Source: Coraliomargarita sp. CAG:312 (lineage in GTDB: Bacteria; Verrucomicrobiota; Verrucomicrobiia; Opitutales; Intestinicryptomonadaceae). From it: DNA of 7,456 nt. The notes below the pieces were generated by a model. It saw only the letters and a program-made list of their open reading frames with translations. It was not told the origin of the DNA and made no database searches. Shown here in pieces: positions 1-6,299 of the stretch (its first letter is position 1; each line of letters begins with the position of its first letter). The DNA lies in assembly GCA_000438015.1 (NCBI GenBank), contig FR901574.1:16378-23833 (forward strand). The letters are read 5' to 3'. Made by a program: the position numbers and the translations under genes.

Positions 1-449
1 TCGCCTACGCCAGCCGCGAGCTAGCCGCCCACCACATGCGCCGCGACGCCGCCGAGGAGGCTGCAAAATTCTTTGGGTGCGACTACTCCTGCCTGCCTGT
101 GTCTTCTGAAACCAGCGATTTTAAGGCTGGCACAAACATCGCGCGCGCGCTGATGGACAAAGGCAGGGAAAACCTTCCGCAAGCGATAGTGTGCGCAACC
201 GACACAATCGCCATGGGAATAATAAAAAGATTTTACGAATGCGGAGTCCGCGTACCAGAGGATGTCGCAATAGTCGGGTTTGACGACATATCCGCCGCGG
301 CCAACTACATTCCTTCAATAACGTCTTTTAGGCAGCCTGTAAAACTGTTTGCCCAAAAGTGTTTCAATGTTGTTTCGGAAAATGTCGAACCGCAAATTTT
401 AAATGTAGAGGGCGAGCTGTTGATAAGGAAAAGCACAATGAAACTGTAA
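1..449 (+). CDS. LacI-family transcriptional regulator, C-terminal effector-binding part (5' end cut off by the window edge)
   Basis: The frame is open from base 3 and ends at TAA 447-449, so about 148 C-terminal residues are visible. The ATG at 36 is internal and not the real start. The visible part matches the second half of the periplasmic-binding-like domain of LacI/GalR regulators: an AIVCATDTIAMG segment, then VRVPEDVAIVGFDD, then a P-x-I-T-S-F-R-Q-P stretch, and a final ELLIRKST that resembles the usual end of the family. The DNA-binding helix-turn-helix lies outside the window. Such proteins bind a sugar or sugar-acid effector and control nearby catabolic genes. The next gene, 64 bases downstream on the same strand, is a sugar kinase, so local control of that kinase is a reasonable inference. 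The effector cannot be named from this fragment. Family assignment is firm; specificity is unknown. Confidence 0.93.
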   Translation, partial: AYASRELAAHHMRRDAAEEAAKFFGCDYSCLPVSSETSDFKAGTNIARALMDKGRENLPQAIVCATDTIAMGIIKRFYECGVRVPEDVAIVGFDDISAAANYIPSITSFRQPVKLFAQKCFNVVSENVEPQILNVEGELLIRKSTMKL

Positions 450-513
450 AACGGACGCCTACTTCAAACAAACGAACCAATTAACACAAAATTAAACAGC
501 ATAGAAATTCGAT

Positions 514-1608
514 ATGGAAATAAAACCAAAGGAATCCGCAAAGTTTGACATAGTATCGCTCGGCGAGGTAATGCTAAGGCTCGACCCTGGCGAAGACCGC
601 ATAAGGACAGCCCGCTCATTTAGGGTGTGGGAAGGTGGCGGAGAATACAATGTCGCCCGCGGCCTCAGAAAATGTTTCGGGCTCCGCGCCGGGCTTGTAA
701 GCGCTTTTGCAAAAAACGAAGTCGGCTATTTGATTGAAGATTTTATATGCCAAGGCGGCGTAAATATGGATTTTGTCAAATGGGTAAAGGCGGACGGCGC
801 CGGAAGAAAAGTTAGGAACGGGCTGAACTTCACCGAACGCGGATTCGGGATCCGAGGGGCTCTGGGCTGTTCCGACCGCGGAAATTCCGCCGCATCGCAG
901 TTAAAGCCCGGAGATATCGACTGGGATTGCCTTTTCGGGAAACAAGGAGTGCGCTGGTTCCACACTGGCGGAATCTTCGCCGCGCTCTCCGAAACAACCG
1001 GCGAAGTTGTTTTGGAAGCGGCAAAAGCAGCCAAAAAGTACGGGACAATAGTATCCTACGACCTAAACTACCGCCCTTCCCTATGGGCTGACATCGGCGG
1101 AGCAGCGCGCGCGGTTGAAATCAATTCCGAAATCGCAAAATATGTCGACGTTATGATAGGCAACGAGGAGGATTTTACCGCATGCTTGGGGTTAAAAGTG
1201 GAAGGTTTGGACGAGAACATCTCAAAAATAGATGTGGACGCGTTTAAGGCGATGATTCAAAACGCCGTAGCAAAATTCCCCAACTTCAAAGCAACCGCAA
1301 CAACCCTGCGCGCCGTAAAAACCGCAACCGTAAACGACTGGAGCGCAATCTGCTGGGCAGACGGCAAATTCTATGAGTCAAAAAAACGCCCCGGGCTTGA
1401 GATATTCGACCGCGTAGGCGGCGGCGACAGCTTTGCATCGGGCTTCATTTACGGAATGATGGAGCTGCAAAACCCACAGCTTGCGGTGGACTACGGCGCC
1501 GCGCACGGGGCTTTGGCAATGACTACCCCTGGAGACACAAGCACCGCCAGATTGGAGGAGGTCAAAAAACTCGCCGAAACATCGGGTTCGGCAAGGGTAG
1601 TTCGCTAG
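514..1608 (+). CDS. kdgK: PfkB-family sugar kinase, probably 2-keto-3-deoxygluconate (KDG) kinase
   Basis: A 364-residue ribokinase/PfkB-family enzyme, predicted cytoplasmic. It would phosphorylate a sugar or sugar acid with ATP; KDG to KDPG in hexuronate breakdown is the best guess. The N-terminal core begins DIVSLGEVMLRLDP (12-25). The glycine-rich substrate motif is GGGEYNVARG (41-50), a variant of the usual GG-x-x-x-NVA. The C-terminal signature DRVGGGDSFASGF (299-311) contains the likely catalytic base Asp305 and the GGGD anion hole. SYDLNYRPSLW (181-191) and a GNEEDF segment (216-221) are typical of KDG-kinase-like members. It is slightly longer than common KDG kinases (about 310-340). 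The start at 514 is the first ATG giving a complete N-terminus; no Shine-Dalgarno motif precedes it. It lies behind a LacI-type regulator and ends at a strong terminator. Family is certain; substrate is inferred, and another keto-sugar acid or fructose-like sugar is possible. Confidence 0.85.
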   Translation: MEIKPKESAKFDIVSLGEVMLRLDPGEDRIRTARSFRVWEGGGEYNVARGLRKCFGLRAGLVSAFAKNEVGYLIEDFICQGGVNMDFVKWVKADGAGRKVRNGLNFTERGFGIRGALGCSDRGNSAASQLKPGDIDWDCLFGKQGVRWFHTGGIFAALSETTGEVVLEAAKAAKKYGTIVSYDLNYRPSLWADIGGAARAVEINSEIAKYVDVMIGNEEDFTACLGLKVEGLDENISKIDVDAFKAMIQNAVAKFPNFKATATTLRAVKTATVNDWSAICWADGKFYESKKRPGLEIFDRVGGGDSFASGFIYGMMELQNPQLAVDYGAAHGALAMTTPGDTSTARLEEVKKLAETSGSARVVR

Positions 1609-1664
1609 TCCGTCAAAAGCCGATTCAAATCTTGCCGCACATGCGACATGCTGGATTTTACAGC

Positions 1665-1697
1665 AAAAAACTTCGCGCAAATGCGCGGAGTTTTTTT
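1665..1697. terminator. Intrinsic terminator after the sugar kinase gene, potentially bidirectional
   Basis: CTTCGCGC (1671-1678) pairs with GCGCGGAG (1683-1690) around an AAAT loop, with one G-U wobble. A run of A (1665-1670) lies before the stem and a run of seven T (1691-1697) after it, so the structure could work in both directions. It starts 57 bases after the kinase stop and separates the kinase from the following thioesterase gene. A longer reading of the thioesterase frame beginning at 1648 would run through this hairpin, which argues for the later start at 1738. Confidence 0.88.
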
Positions 1698-1737
1698 CTT
1701 GTTAAAACTCCGGCGCAATAAAAAATACACAATCGAT

Positions 1738-2118
1738 ATGTTAAATACAGACAACGACAGACTAGCCAAAACTCTACTATTTGAAAAACTCGAATCCAAA
1801 TATGGATACGCCAAAGTGCGCGCAGCCGCAAAGCCAGAATTCCTAAACGGCGTAAATATCGCCCACGGAGGATTCCTATTTGCGTTGGCAGACTACACAG
1901 CGGCTCTGGCAACAAATACCGAATCGCGCGCGGCAATCAGCAGCTCCGCCTCGATAAACTTCCTTTCGCCGACACCCGAAAATGCGGAAATTATAGCTAC
2001 CGCCTCGATAGCAGCCGAAGATGCAAAGAGCGCGGTTTGCGACGTAAGGCTTTCGACGGAAGGAAAAACCGTCGCCGTATTCCAGTCGCGAGTCATATTT
2101 AAATCTTTAGGCAAATAA
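1738..2118 (+). CDS. PaaI-like hotdog-fold acyl-CoA thioesterase
   Basis: A 126-residue hotdog-fold protein, predicted to be a cytoplasmic acyl-CoA thioesterase of the PaaI/YdiI type. The family signature is clear: LNGVNIAHGG (36-45), followed by FLFALADY with the expected acidic residue Asp52. The central strand SASINFLSPTP (70-80) and the late KTVAVFQSRV (110-119) line up well, from memory, with E. coli PaaI. Length is normal for the family. The frame stays open upstream to an ATG at 1648, but that reading crosses the terminator hairpin and adds 30 atypical residues, so the ATG at 1738 is preferred. Nothing in the window suggests phenylacetate catabolism, so the PaaI name reflects fold and not pathway; the acyl substrate is unknown. 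The next gene follows after 38 bases with no terminator between, so shared transcription is possible. Confidence 0.88.
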   Translation: MLNTDNDRLAKTLLFEKLESKYGYAKVRAAAKPEFLNGVNIAHGGFLFALADYTAALATNTESRAAISSSASINFLSPTPENAEIIATASIAAEDAKSAVCDVRLSTEGKTVAVFQSRVIFKSLGK

Positions 2119-2156
2119 ACTTGCCTTGCACAACCCCCCGCATTTTTATTGTAAAC

Positions 2157-3209
2157 ATGGCAAAAAAAATTCTGATTCTTGGCGTAAACGGGTTCATAGG
2201 CTCCTCGTTGGCATGGAAAATCCTCAATAAGACCGACTGGGAAGTTGCCGGCGTAGACTTGGGAGACAATAAAATCTCCCACTGCCTGGGTATGGCAAAC
2301 TTCAAGTTTTTCAAAAAAAACGTCCTGACAGAAACGGAATGGATTGAAGATGCGGTGAAGAACTGCGACGTCGTTTTGCCGCTGGTCGCAATCGCAACGC
2401 CGGCTATGTATGTGAGCGACCCGCTCAGGGTTTACAACCTAGACTACGAATCCAACATAGCCATAGTAAAACTGTGCGCAAAATACGGCAAGCGCATCGT
2501 ATTCCCTTCCACTTCGGAAGTTTACGGAATGTGCCCTGACGAAAATTTCGACGAATATTCCTCGCCGCTAGTTTTGGGGCCAATCGCAAAAGAACGCTGG
2601 ATTTACTCGTGCATAAAGCAAATGCTAGACCGCGTGATATGGGCATACGGCAACCATGAAGGCCTAAAGTTCACAATTTTCAGGCCGTTTAATTTTATAG
2701 GGCCGAAACTGGACGATATTACATCCCCAAAAGAAGGCTCGTCGCGGGTGCTTACGCAGTTTGCGCACAACATACTAAACGGCAAGCCTATAAAGCTGGT
2801 CGACGGCGGCGCCCAAAAACGCAGCTTTACGTTCATCGACGACGGAATCGAATGCCTTTTGAAAATTCTCGAGAATAAAAACGGCTGCGCCGACGGAGAA
2901 ATATTCAATATCGGCAACCCTTACATGGAATTTTCAATAAAACAATTGGCGGATATGCTGATAGAGCTAATGCTGGAATATCCAAACTTCGCACAAAAGG
3001 CAAAAGACGCAAAAATCGAAATTGTATCCAGCAAAGAATACTACGGCGAAGGATACCAAGACGTGCCGCGCAGAATGCCATCGGTAAAACACGCCGAGGA
3101 GGTTCTAGGCTGGAAGCCAACAACCGATTTGCGCACGGCGCTCAAGCTTACCTTGGACTACCATTTATTAAATAAGGATTACGAGCTTGAGCAATACGGG
3201 AAGCAATAA
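2157..3209 (+). CDS. arnA: Stand-alone ArnA decarboxylase-domain homologue (UDP-glucuronate C4-oxidising decarboxylase, SDR family)
   Basis: A 350-residue extended short-chain dehydrogenase matching, from memory, the C-terminal half of E. coli ArnA, which oxidatively decarboxylates UDP-glucuronate to UDP-4-keto-arabinose using NAD. The Rossmann motif is GVNGFIG (9-15). CDVVLPLVAIATP (70-82) and FPSTSEVYGMC (116-126) are near-identical to ArnA. Catalytic residues are retained: Ser120 and Glu121 (ArnA Ser433 and Glu434), Tyr150 and Lys154 of the YxxxK motif, and Arg306 in YQDVPRRMPS (ArnA Arg619). The N-terminal formyltransferase half of ArnA is absent: the protein starts directly at the dehydrogenase domain. 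The ATG at 2157 is preferred over an upstream in-frame TTG at 2121, because the Rossmann strand starts just after it. The stop abuts the ArnD-like gene. A general UDP-xylose synthase is less likely because the ArnA-specific segments are kept. The symbol covers only this domain. Confidence 0.9.
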   Translation: MAKKILILGVNGFIGSSLAWKILNKTDWEVAGVDLGDNKISHCLGMANFKFFKKNVLTETEWIEDAVKNCDVVLPLVAIATPAMYVSDPLRVYNLDYESNIAIVKLCAKYGKRIVFPSTSEVYGMCPDENFDEYSSPLVLGPIAKERWIYSCIKQMLDRVIWAYGNHEGLKFTIFRPFNFIGPKLDDITSPKEGSSRVLTQFAHNILNGKPIKLVDGGAQKRSFTFIDDGIECLLKILENKNGCADGEIFNIGNPYMEFSIKQLADMLIELMLEYPNFAQKAKDAKIEIVSSKEYYGEGYQDVPRRMPSVKHAEEVLGWKPTTDLRTALKLTLDYHLLNKDYELEQYGKQ

Positions 3210-4115
3210 ATGAAACTCGCCGTAAAAGTTGATGTCGACACCTACAGGGGAACGCGCGAAGGCGTCGTAAGCCTCTGCAAAATTTTTAGGAAGTATTCCC
3301 TTCCCGGAACTTTTTTGTTTTCTCTTGGCCCCGACAATACTGGAAAAGCGCTAAGAAGGATTTTTCGGCCGGGATTTTTGAAAAAATGCCTGCGCTCGAA
3401 CGTTGCCGGCAACTACGGACTAAAAACTCTTCTGTACGGAACACTTTTGCCGGCGCCGAAAATCGGAAAGCTATGCGCAGACCAAATGCGCGCGGCTGCA
3501 GGCGACGGATTCGAATGCGGAATACATTCATGGGACCACTTCAAATGGCAGGACTACATATTTGACATGCGGAAAAGCCAAATTGAAGCGGAATTCAATG
3601 CCGCCCGCTCCGAATTTGAAAAGATTTTTGGATTTCCCGCCCGGTGCTGCGGCGCCCCCGGATGGCAAATATCCCCCGACGCGCTTGAAATAGAAGACGA
3701 ATCAAACCTGCTGTACGCATCCGACACCCGTGGAGAAACTCCATTTATTCCATCCATGGGGGGGAAAACATTTAAAACAATACAAATACCGTCAACCTTG
3801 CTTACGTTAGACGAAGTTCTTGGAAATGCGGAGCTTGAGGACGTAGCGCATATGCACTTCAAGAGGATGGAAAAAAACCAATACAACGTTATGACAATCC
3901 ACTCCGAACTAGAGGGAATGGCATATTTGGATTGGTTCGACGAATTCCTCGCCCAAGCCAGAGCCATGGGAGTAGAATTTTTCTCCCTGTCCGGCTTGGC
4001 AGAAGAACTTTCAAAACAGCGCGACTCCCTGCCTGTGTGCGAAATCAAAATGACTCCCTTTACCGGCAGAAGCGGAAATCTCGCCGTGCAACAGATTAAC
4101 CCCAATCAAAAATGA
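3210..4115 (+). CDS. arnD: ArnD-like polysaccharide deacetylase-family enzyme (probable 4-deoxy-4-formamido-L-arabinose-phosphoundecaprenol deformylase)
   Basis: A 301-residue NodB/polysaccharide deacetylase-family protein closest, from memory, to E. coli ArnD, which removes the formyl group from formyl-Ara4N-undecaprenyl phosphate at the inner membrane. Shared landmarks are VKVDVDTYRGTREGV (5-19) with metal-site aspartates 8 and 10, FSLGPDNTG (37-45), LRSNVAGNYG (61-70), GIHSWDH (104-110) with the metal-binding H-x3-H pair His106 and His110, GAPGW (148-152), and TIHSELEG (229-236) with His231. The end, GNLAVQQI (289-296), resembles the ArnD C-terminus. No signal peptide is visible, in keeping with a cytoplasmic-face enzyme. 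Its ATG directly follows the TAA of the ArnA-like gene, and its TGA overlaps the next ATG, so it is in an operon. The substrate is inferred from homology and pairing; a related deacetylase activity remains possible. Confidence 0.88.
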   Translation: MKLAVKVDVDTYRGTREGVVSLCKIFRKYSLPGTFLFSLGPDNTGKALRRIFRPGFLKKCLRSNVAGNYGLKTLLYGTLLPAPKIGKLCADQMRAAAGDGFECGIHSWDHFKWQDYIFDMRKSQIEAEFNAARSEFEKIFGFPARCCGAPGWQISPDALEIEDESNLLYASDTRGETPFIPSMGGKTFKTIQIPSTLLTLDEVLGNAELEDVAHMHFKRMEKNQYNVMTIHSELEGMAYLDWFDEFLAQARAMGVEFFSLSGLAEELSKQRDSLPVCEIKMTPFTGRSGNLAVQQINPNQK

Positions 4116-5233
4116 AAAAAGCCCTCGCAATATTTGCCGCAGCCATAGCAATATTATCCTCTGCAGGCGCCGAAACTCTGAGCGAGCTTGAATCTAAAGC
4201 TGCTTCAGGAGACGCCAACGCGCTTTTCGCTCTTGGGACGTATTATGCAAAGGGAGAAAACGGAGCTGAAAAAAACCCCCAAAAGGCAATTGGGCTTTTA
4301 ACCAAAGCAGCCGAAGCAAATATTCCCGCTGCGCAGGCATACCTCGGATATCTCTACGGCGAAGGAAAACTAGTCGAACGCAATATGGATTTGGCCGTTT
4401 ATTGGCGCGAACTCGCCGCCGCAAACGGAAAGGCCGAAGATAAATGGGTGCTGGGAAACGCATTTTTGTACGGATTTTTTCTTCCAAAGAACCAAGTAAA
4501 AGCCCTTTTTTGGATTTCCCAAGCAGCCGAAGAAGGCGACGGGCGGGCGATTCTCAAATTGATAGAAATATACAAAAATTTGAAAAACGAGGAACAGCTT
4601 AAAATCTGGCAGGCAAAATTCGCGCAAATGGAAGTAGAAGCCGCAAAGAAAGGCAATGTCGCCGCCATGGAAGCTATAGCAAAAAAATATATGAAAGGCA
4701 CAGAGGGCCTGCCACGCAACCGCGCCCAAGCAATATACTGGTATAAGCAGGCTGCGGAAAAAGGCAATATTGAGGCTATGGAAAAAATATCTCAAATGTA
4801 TGCAAAAGGTAGATTTCTCCCCAAAAATCCCGAAAAAGCCCAGTTTTATTTTGAGAAGCTCGCCGAAACTGACGTGCGCTATTGCTTTAAAATAGCCAAC
4901 TACTATGTCGAAGGCAACGACGGATTTCCCCAAGACTACGAACTCGCCGAAAAATGGTATGAACGCGGCGCGGAGAAAAGCGACATATCAACCCAAGCCC
5001 ACTTGGCTTGGAAATACTGGGCTGGGTCCGGCGTAAGGCAAAACACGCAAAAAGCCGCCCAGTGGTGCGAGCAAATAATAAAGAACATTCCGGACAGACC
5101 CGGGAAAAAAATGTCGCAAATGGAAATATTTGTAATTGAGATGTCAAAAGACATATCCTCCGGCAAAGCCGCCCCGCAAGATTTTGGGAACTATGTCTCC
5201 TCTATCACCGCAAAAGCGGGAATACAAAACTGA
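4112..5233 (+). CDS. Exported Sel1-like repeat (TPR-like solenoid) protein
   Basis: A 373-residue protein with an N-terminal signal peptide: Lys-Lys at 2-3, a hydrophobic core (4-16), and a likely signal peptidase I site after Ala20 (A-G-A before E-T). There is no lipobox cysteine. The mature part is built of about eight Sel1-type helical repeats of 34-38 residues, between roughly 35 and 326. They are recognisable by recurrent A-x-x-x-L/I-x-x-x-Y-x-x-G and A-x-x-W/Y-x-x-x-A-A-E-x-G elements, for example NRAQAIYWYKQAAEKGN (203-219). The repeat near 144-178 is degenerate. The C-terminal 45 residues lack the pattern. Sel1 proteins act as binding scaffolds, often in envelope or host interaction; the partner here is unknown. 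The start overlaps the ArnD-like stop (ATGA at 4112-4115), implying translational coupling and suggesting an envelope-related job. No clear terminator was found directly after it. Confidence 0.9.
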   Translation: MKKALAIFAAAIAILSSAGAETLSELESKAASGDANALFALGTYYAKGENGAEKNPQKAIGLLTKAAEANIPAAQAYLGYLYGEGKLVERNMDLAVYWRELAAANGKAEDKWVLGNAFLYGFFLPKNQVKALFWISQAAEEGDGRAILKLIEIYKNLKNEEQLKIWQAKFAQMEVEAAKKGNVAAMEAIAKKYMKGTEGLPRNRAQAIYWYKQAAEKGNIEAMEKISQMYAKGRFLPKNPEKAQFYFEKLAETDVRYCFKIANYYVEGNDGFPQDYELAEKWYERGAEKSDISTQAHLAWKYWAGSGVRQNTQKAAQWCEQIIKNIPDRPGKKMSQMEIFVIEMSKDISSGKAAPQDFGNYVSSITAKAGIQN

Positions 5234-5445
5234 TAGGCGATTTTATAACTGCGTTCAGCAAGAAAACCGGCGATAACCCAATACCTAAAGCAAAACTTCC
5301 GCGCAAAATTTCTAAGAGCAAACGTCGCTTCTTTTGGGAGAAATGGCATCCAATGCGCTTATCGCAATGAAACCAAACGCCTACTTCTTGGAACATTGCA
5401 ACAATGAGAACTAAACTTTGCAAAGAGGAGACAGTTTTCCAAGCC

Positions 5446-5472
5446 AAAAACAAAAAGGCGCGTTAACGCGCC
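5446..5472 (-). terminator. Intrinsic terminator of the small minus-strand gene
   Basis: A 16-base perfect palindrome, GGCGCGTTAACGCGCC (5457-5472), forms a 6-bp GC-only stem with a TTAA loop. On the minus strand it is followed directly by TTTTTGTTTTT (complement of 5446-5456), the classic U-tract. On the plus strand the following bases are not T-rich, so the structure acts mainly in the minus direction. It lies about 53 bases beyond the stop codon of the 73-residue minus-strand gene and is good evidence that this gene is transcribed. Confidence 0.88.
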
Positions 5473-5525
5473 AGTAAAGTTCTCCCTAAAAGAGTGCATT
5501 CATTAGAAAAAACCGTCCAATCAAT

Positions 5526-5747
5526 TCACGCCCGCTTCCGGCGGTGCGCAGACCGCCATTTTTCACGATGGTTTATTATCCAATCCAATAGGGCGCGCTC
5601 GTAACCGATATCGTGCCCCGCCTTTTCGGACTCCAACCACTTGTGCTTCAAAATTTCCTCGCGCTCGGCGAGAAATTCCTGATAAACGCTTGAACGATTC
5701 AATGACAATTCGTCGTCTAAATTTGTGTTTAATTTAGTGCGTTTCAT
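5526..5747 (-). CDS. Small conserved-looking hypothetical protein with an HKW-x3-EKAG-x-DIG motif
   Basis: A 73-residue, strongly charged protein, predicted cytoplasmic and without a signal peptide or membrane segment. I do not know its function. Its core, HKWLESEKAGHDIG (35-48) followed by ALLDWIINHREKW (52-64), looks like a conserved motif of short uncharacterised bacterial proteins; I cannot name the family with certainty. The N-terminus is probably disordered and the C-terminus is very basic (RSAHRRKRA), which could bind nucleic acid. Being alone on the minus strand, it is convergent with the Sel1-repeat gene and divergent from the DUF6941-like gene. It is considered real because a strong minus-strand terminator lies just downstream and no other gene explains this interval. 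The ATG at 5747 is the only visible start; a GGAAG lies one base before it, too close to be a normal ribosome binding site. Confidence 0.78.
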   Translation of the reverse strand: MKRTKLNTNLDDELSLNRSSVYQEFLAEREEILKHKWLESEKAGHDIGYERALLDWIINHREKWRSAHRRKRA

Positions 5748-5866
5748 ACTTCCGCATGGGTTAGTGCATAATCATTGCTTTCCTAAAAATACAGTTTGGC
5801 GCAAAAAAATTCCTCCGCAAGCAAATTTTTCTTTAAATTAAAGAGCGCGGATGGCATATTGATGAA
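5748..5866. promoter_or_regulatory. Divergent intergenic region that should hold promoters for both flanking genes
   Basis: This 119-base gap separates two genes reading away from each other, so both promoters should lie here. It is AT-rich, especially 5788-5843. It contains a 13-base inverted repeat, CTTTAAATTAAAG (5831-5843, six-base arms around one A), 24 bases before the DUF6941-like start. This could be an operator or part of a promoter. I could not pick convincing -35 and -10 boxes on either strand, so the call rests on gene layout only. Confidence 0.45.
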
Positions 5867-6289
5867 ATGAAAGATTCATTTGAAACTCCGATAGCCTTGG
5901 CATTGCTAGTCTGTGATTCAATCATAACAGACGCCCATACCGGGAAAAAAACTCTTGTAAACCTTTTCAATACGGTGGGTGCTACGAAATATCCGCATGT
6001 CATTCCGCAATTTTATATTTTCGCCTCAATGACAAACGGCAACGGCGAGCAAGATTTTAAAATACGGCTGCAATCTACGAACGGCGACACTGTCTGCGAA
6101 CTCCCCGGGAAAATTCCCTTTAACACCCCGCTCGACGCTCCCGAACTTATTTTCTTCATTCAAAACCTCGTAATAAAATCCCCCGGGACTTACGATCTTC
6201 AGATAGTCGTAAACGACATTCCCATAGCCTCGCGGCTTCTCACCTTCAAGCAGATTCAGCCTCCGCAACCGCGCCCTCAACAGTCTTAA
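5867..6289 (+). CDS. DUF6941-like protein of unknown function
   Basis: A 140-residue protein, predicted cytoplasmic and apparently single-domain with a beta-rich pattern. It resembles the DUF6941 family known mainly from environmental bacteria including the PVC group; this family name is from memory. Visible landmarks are ALLVCDSIITDAHTGKKTL (12-30), the NLF at 32-34, GKIPFNTPLDAPE (81-93), and PGTYDLQIVVND (106-117) followed by IASR (120-123). The alternating hydrophobic pattern and the PGTY-strand-ND-strand ending suggest an immunoglobulin-like or beta-sandwich fold; this is inference. The last ten residues (QPPQPRPQQS) form a proline- and glutamine-rich tail, likely disordered. No function is established for the family. 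The exported hydrolase gene follows after only 10 bases, so the two are probably co-transcribed. The ATG at 5867 lacks a Shine-Dalgarno motif. Confidence 0.8.
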   Translation: MKDSFETPIALALLVCDSIITDAHTGKKTLVNLFNTVGATKYPHVIPQFYIFASMTNGNGEQDFKIRLQSTNGDTVCELPGKIPFNTPLDAPELIFFIQNLVIKSPGTYDLQIVVNDIPIASRLLTFKQIQPPQPRPQQS

Positions 6290-6299
6290 TGCAATTTCC

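Noticed and set aside
455..465. 11-base match ACGCCTACTTC shared with 5380-5390
   Set aside because: It is short and has no flanking similarity; chance is enough to explain it.
1648..1737. Upstream extension of the thioesterase frame to an ATG at 1648
   Set aside because: It runs through the terminator hairpin at 1665-1697 and adds residues unlike the hotdog family; the ATG at 1738 gives a normal-length protein.
2121..2156. In-frame TTG start for the ArnA-like gene
   Set aside because: It adds twelve residues before MAKKILILG, which already begins the Rossmann strand at the usual distance; an ATG is available at 2157.
3554..4105. Long minus-strand frame inside the ArnD-like gene (183 codons)
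   Set aside because: It is opposite a well-conserved ArnD homologue and has low-complexity serine-rich content typical of antisense reading.
4370..4933. Long minus-strand frame inside the Sel1 gene (187 codons)
   Set aside because: It lies opposite a clear Sel1-repeat protein with a signal peptide; its openness follows from the codon bias of the repeats.
5416..5425. Palindrome CTTTGCAAAG
   Set aside because: Too short, not followed by a T-run, and not placed at a gene start.
5205..5453. Minus-strand frame of 82 codons
   Set aside because: It overlaps the Sel1 3' end, starts at the exit of the minus-strand terminator, and shows no family motif.
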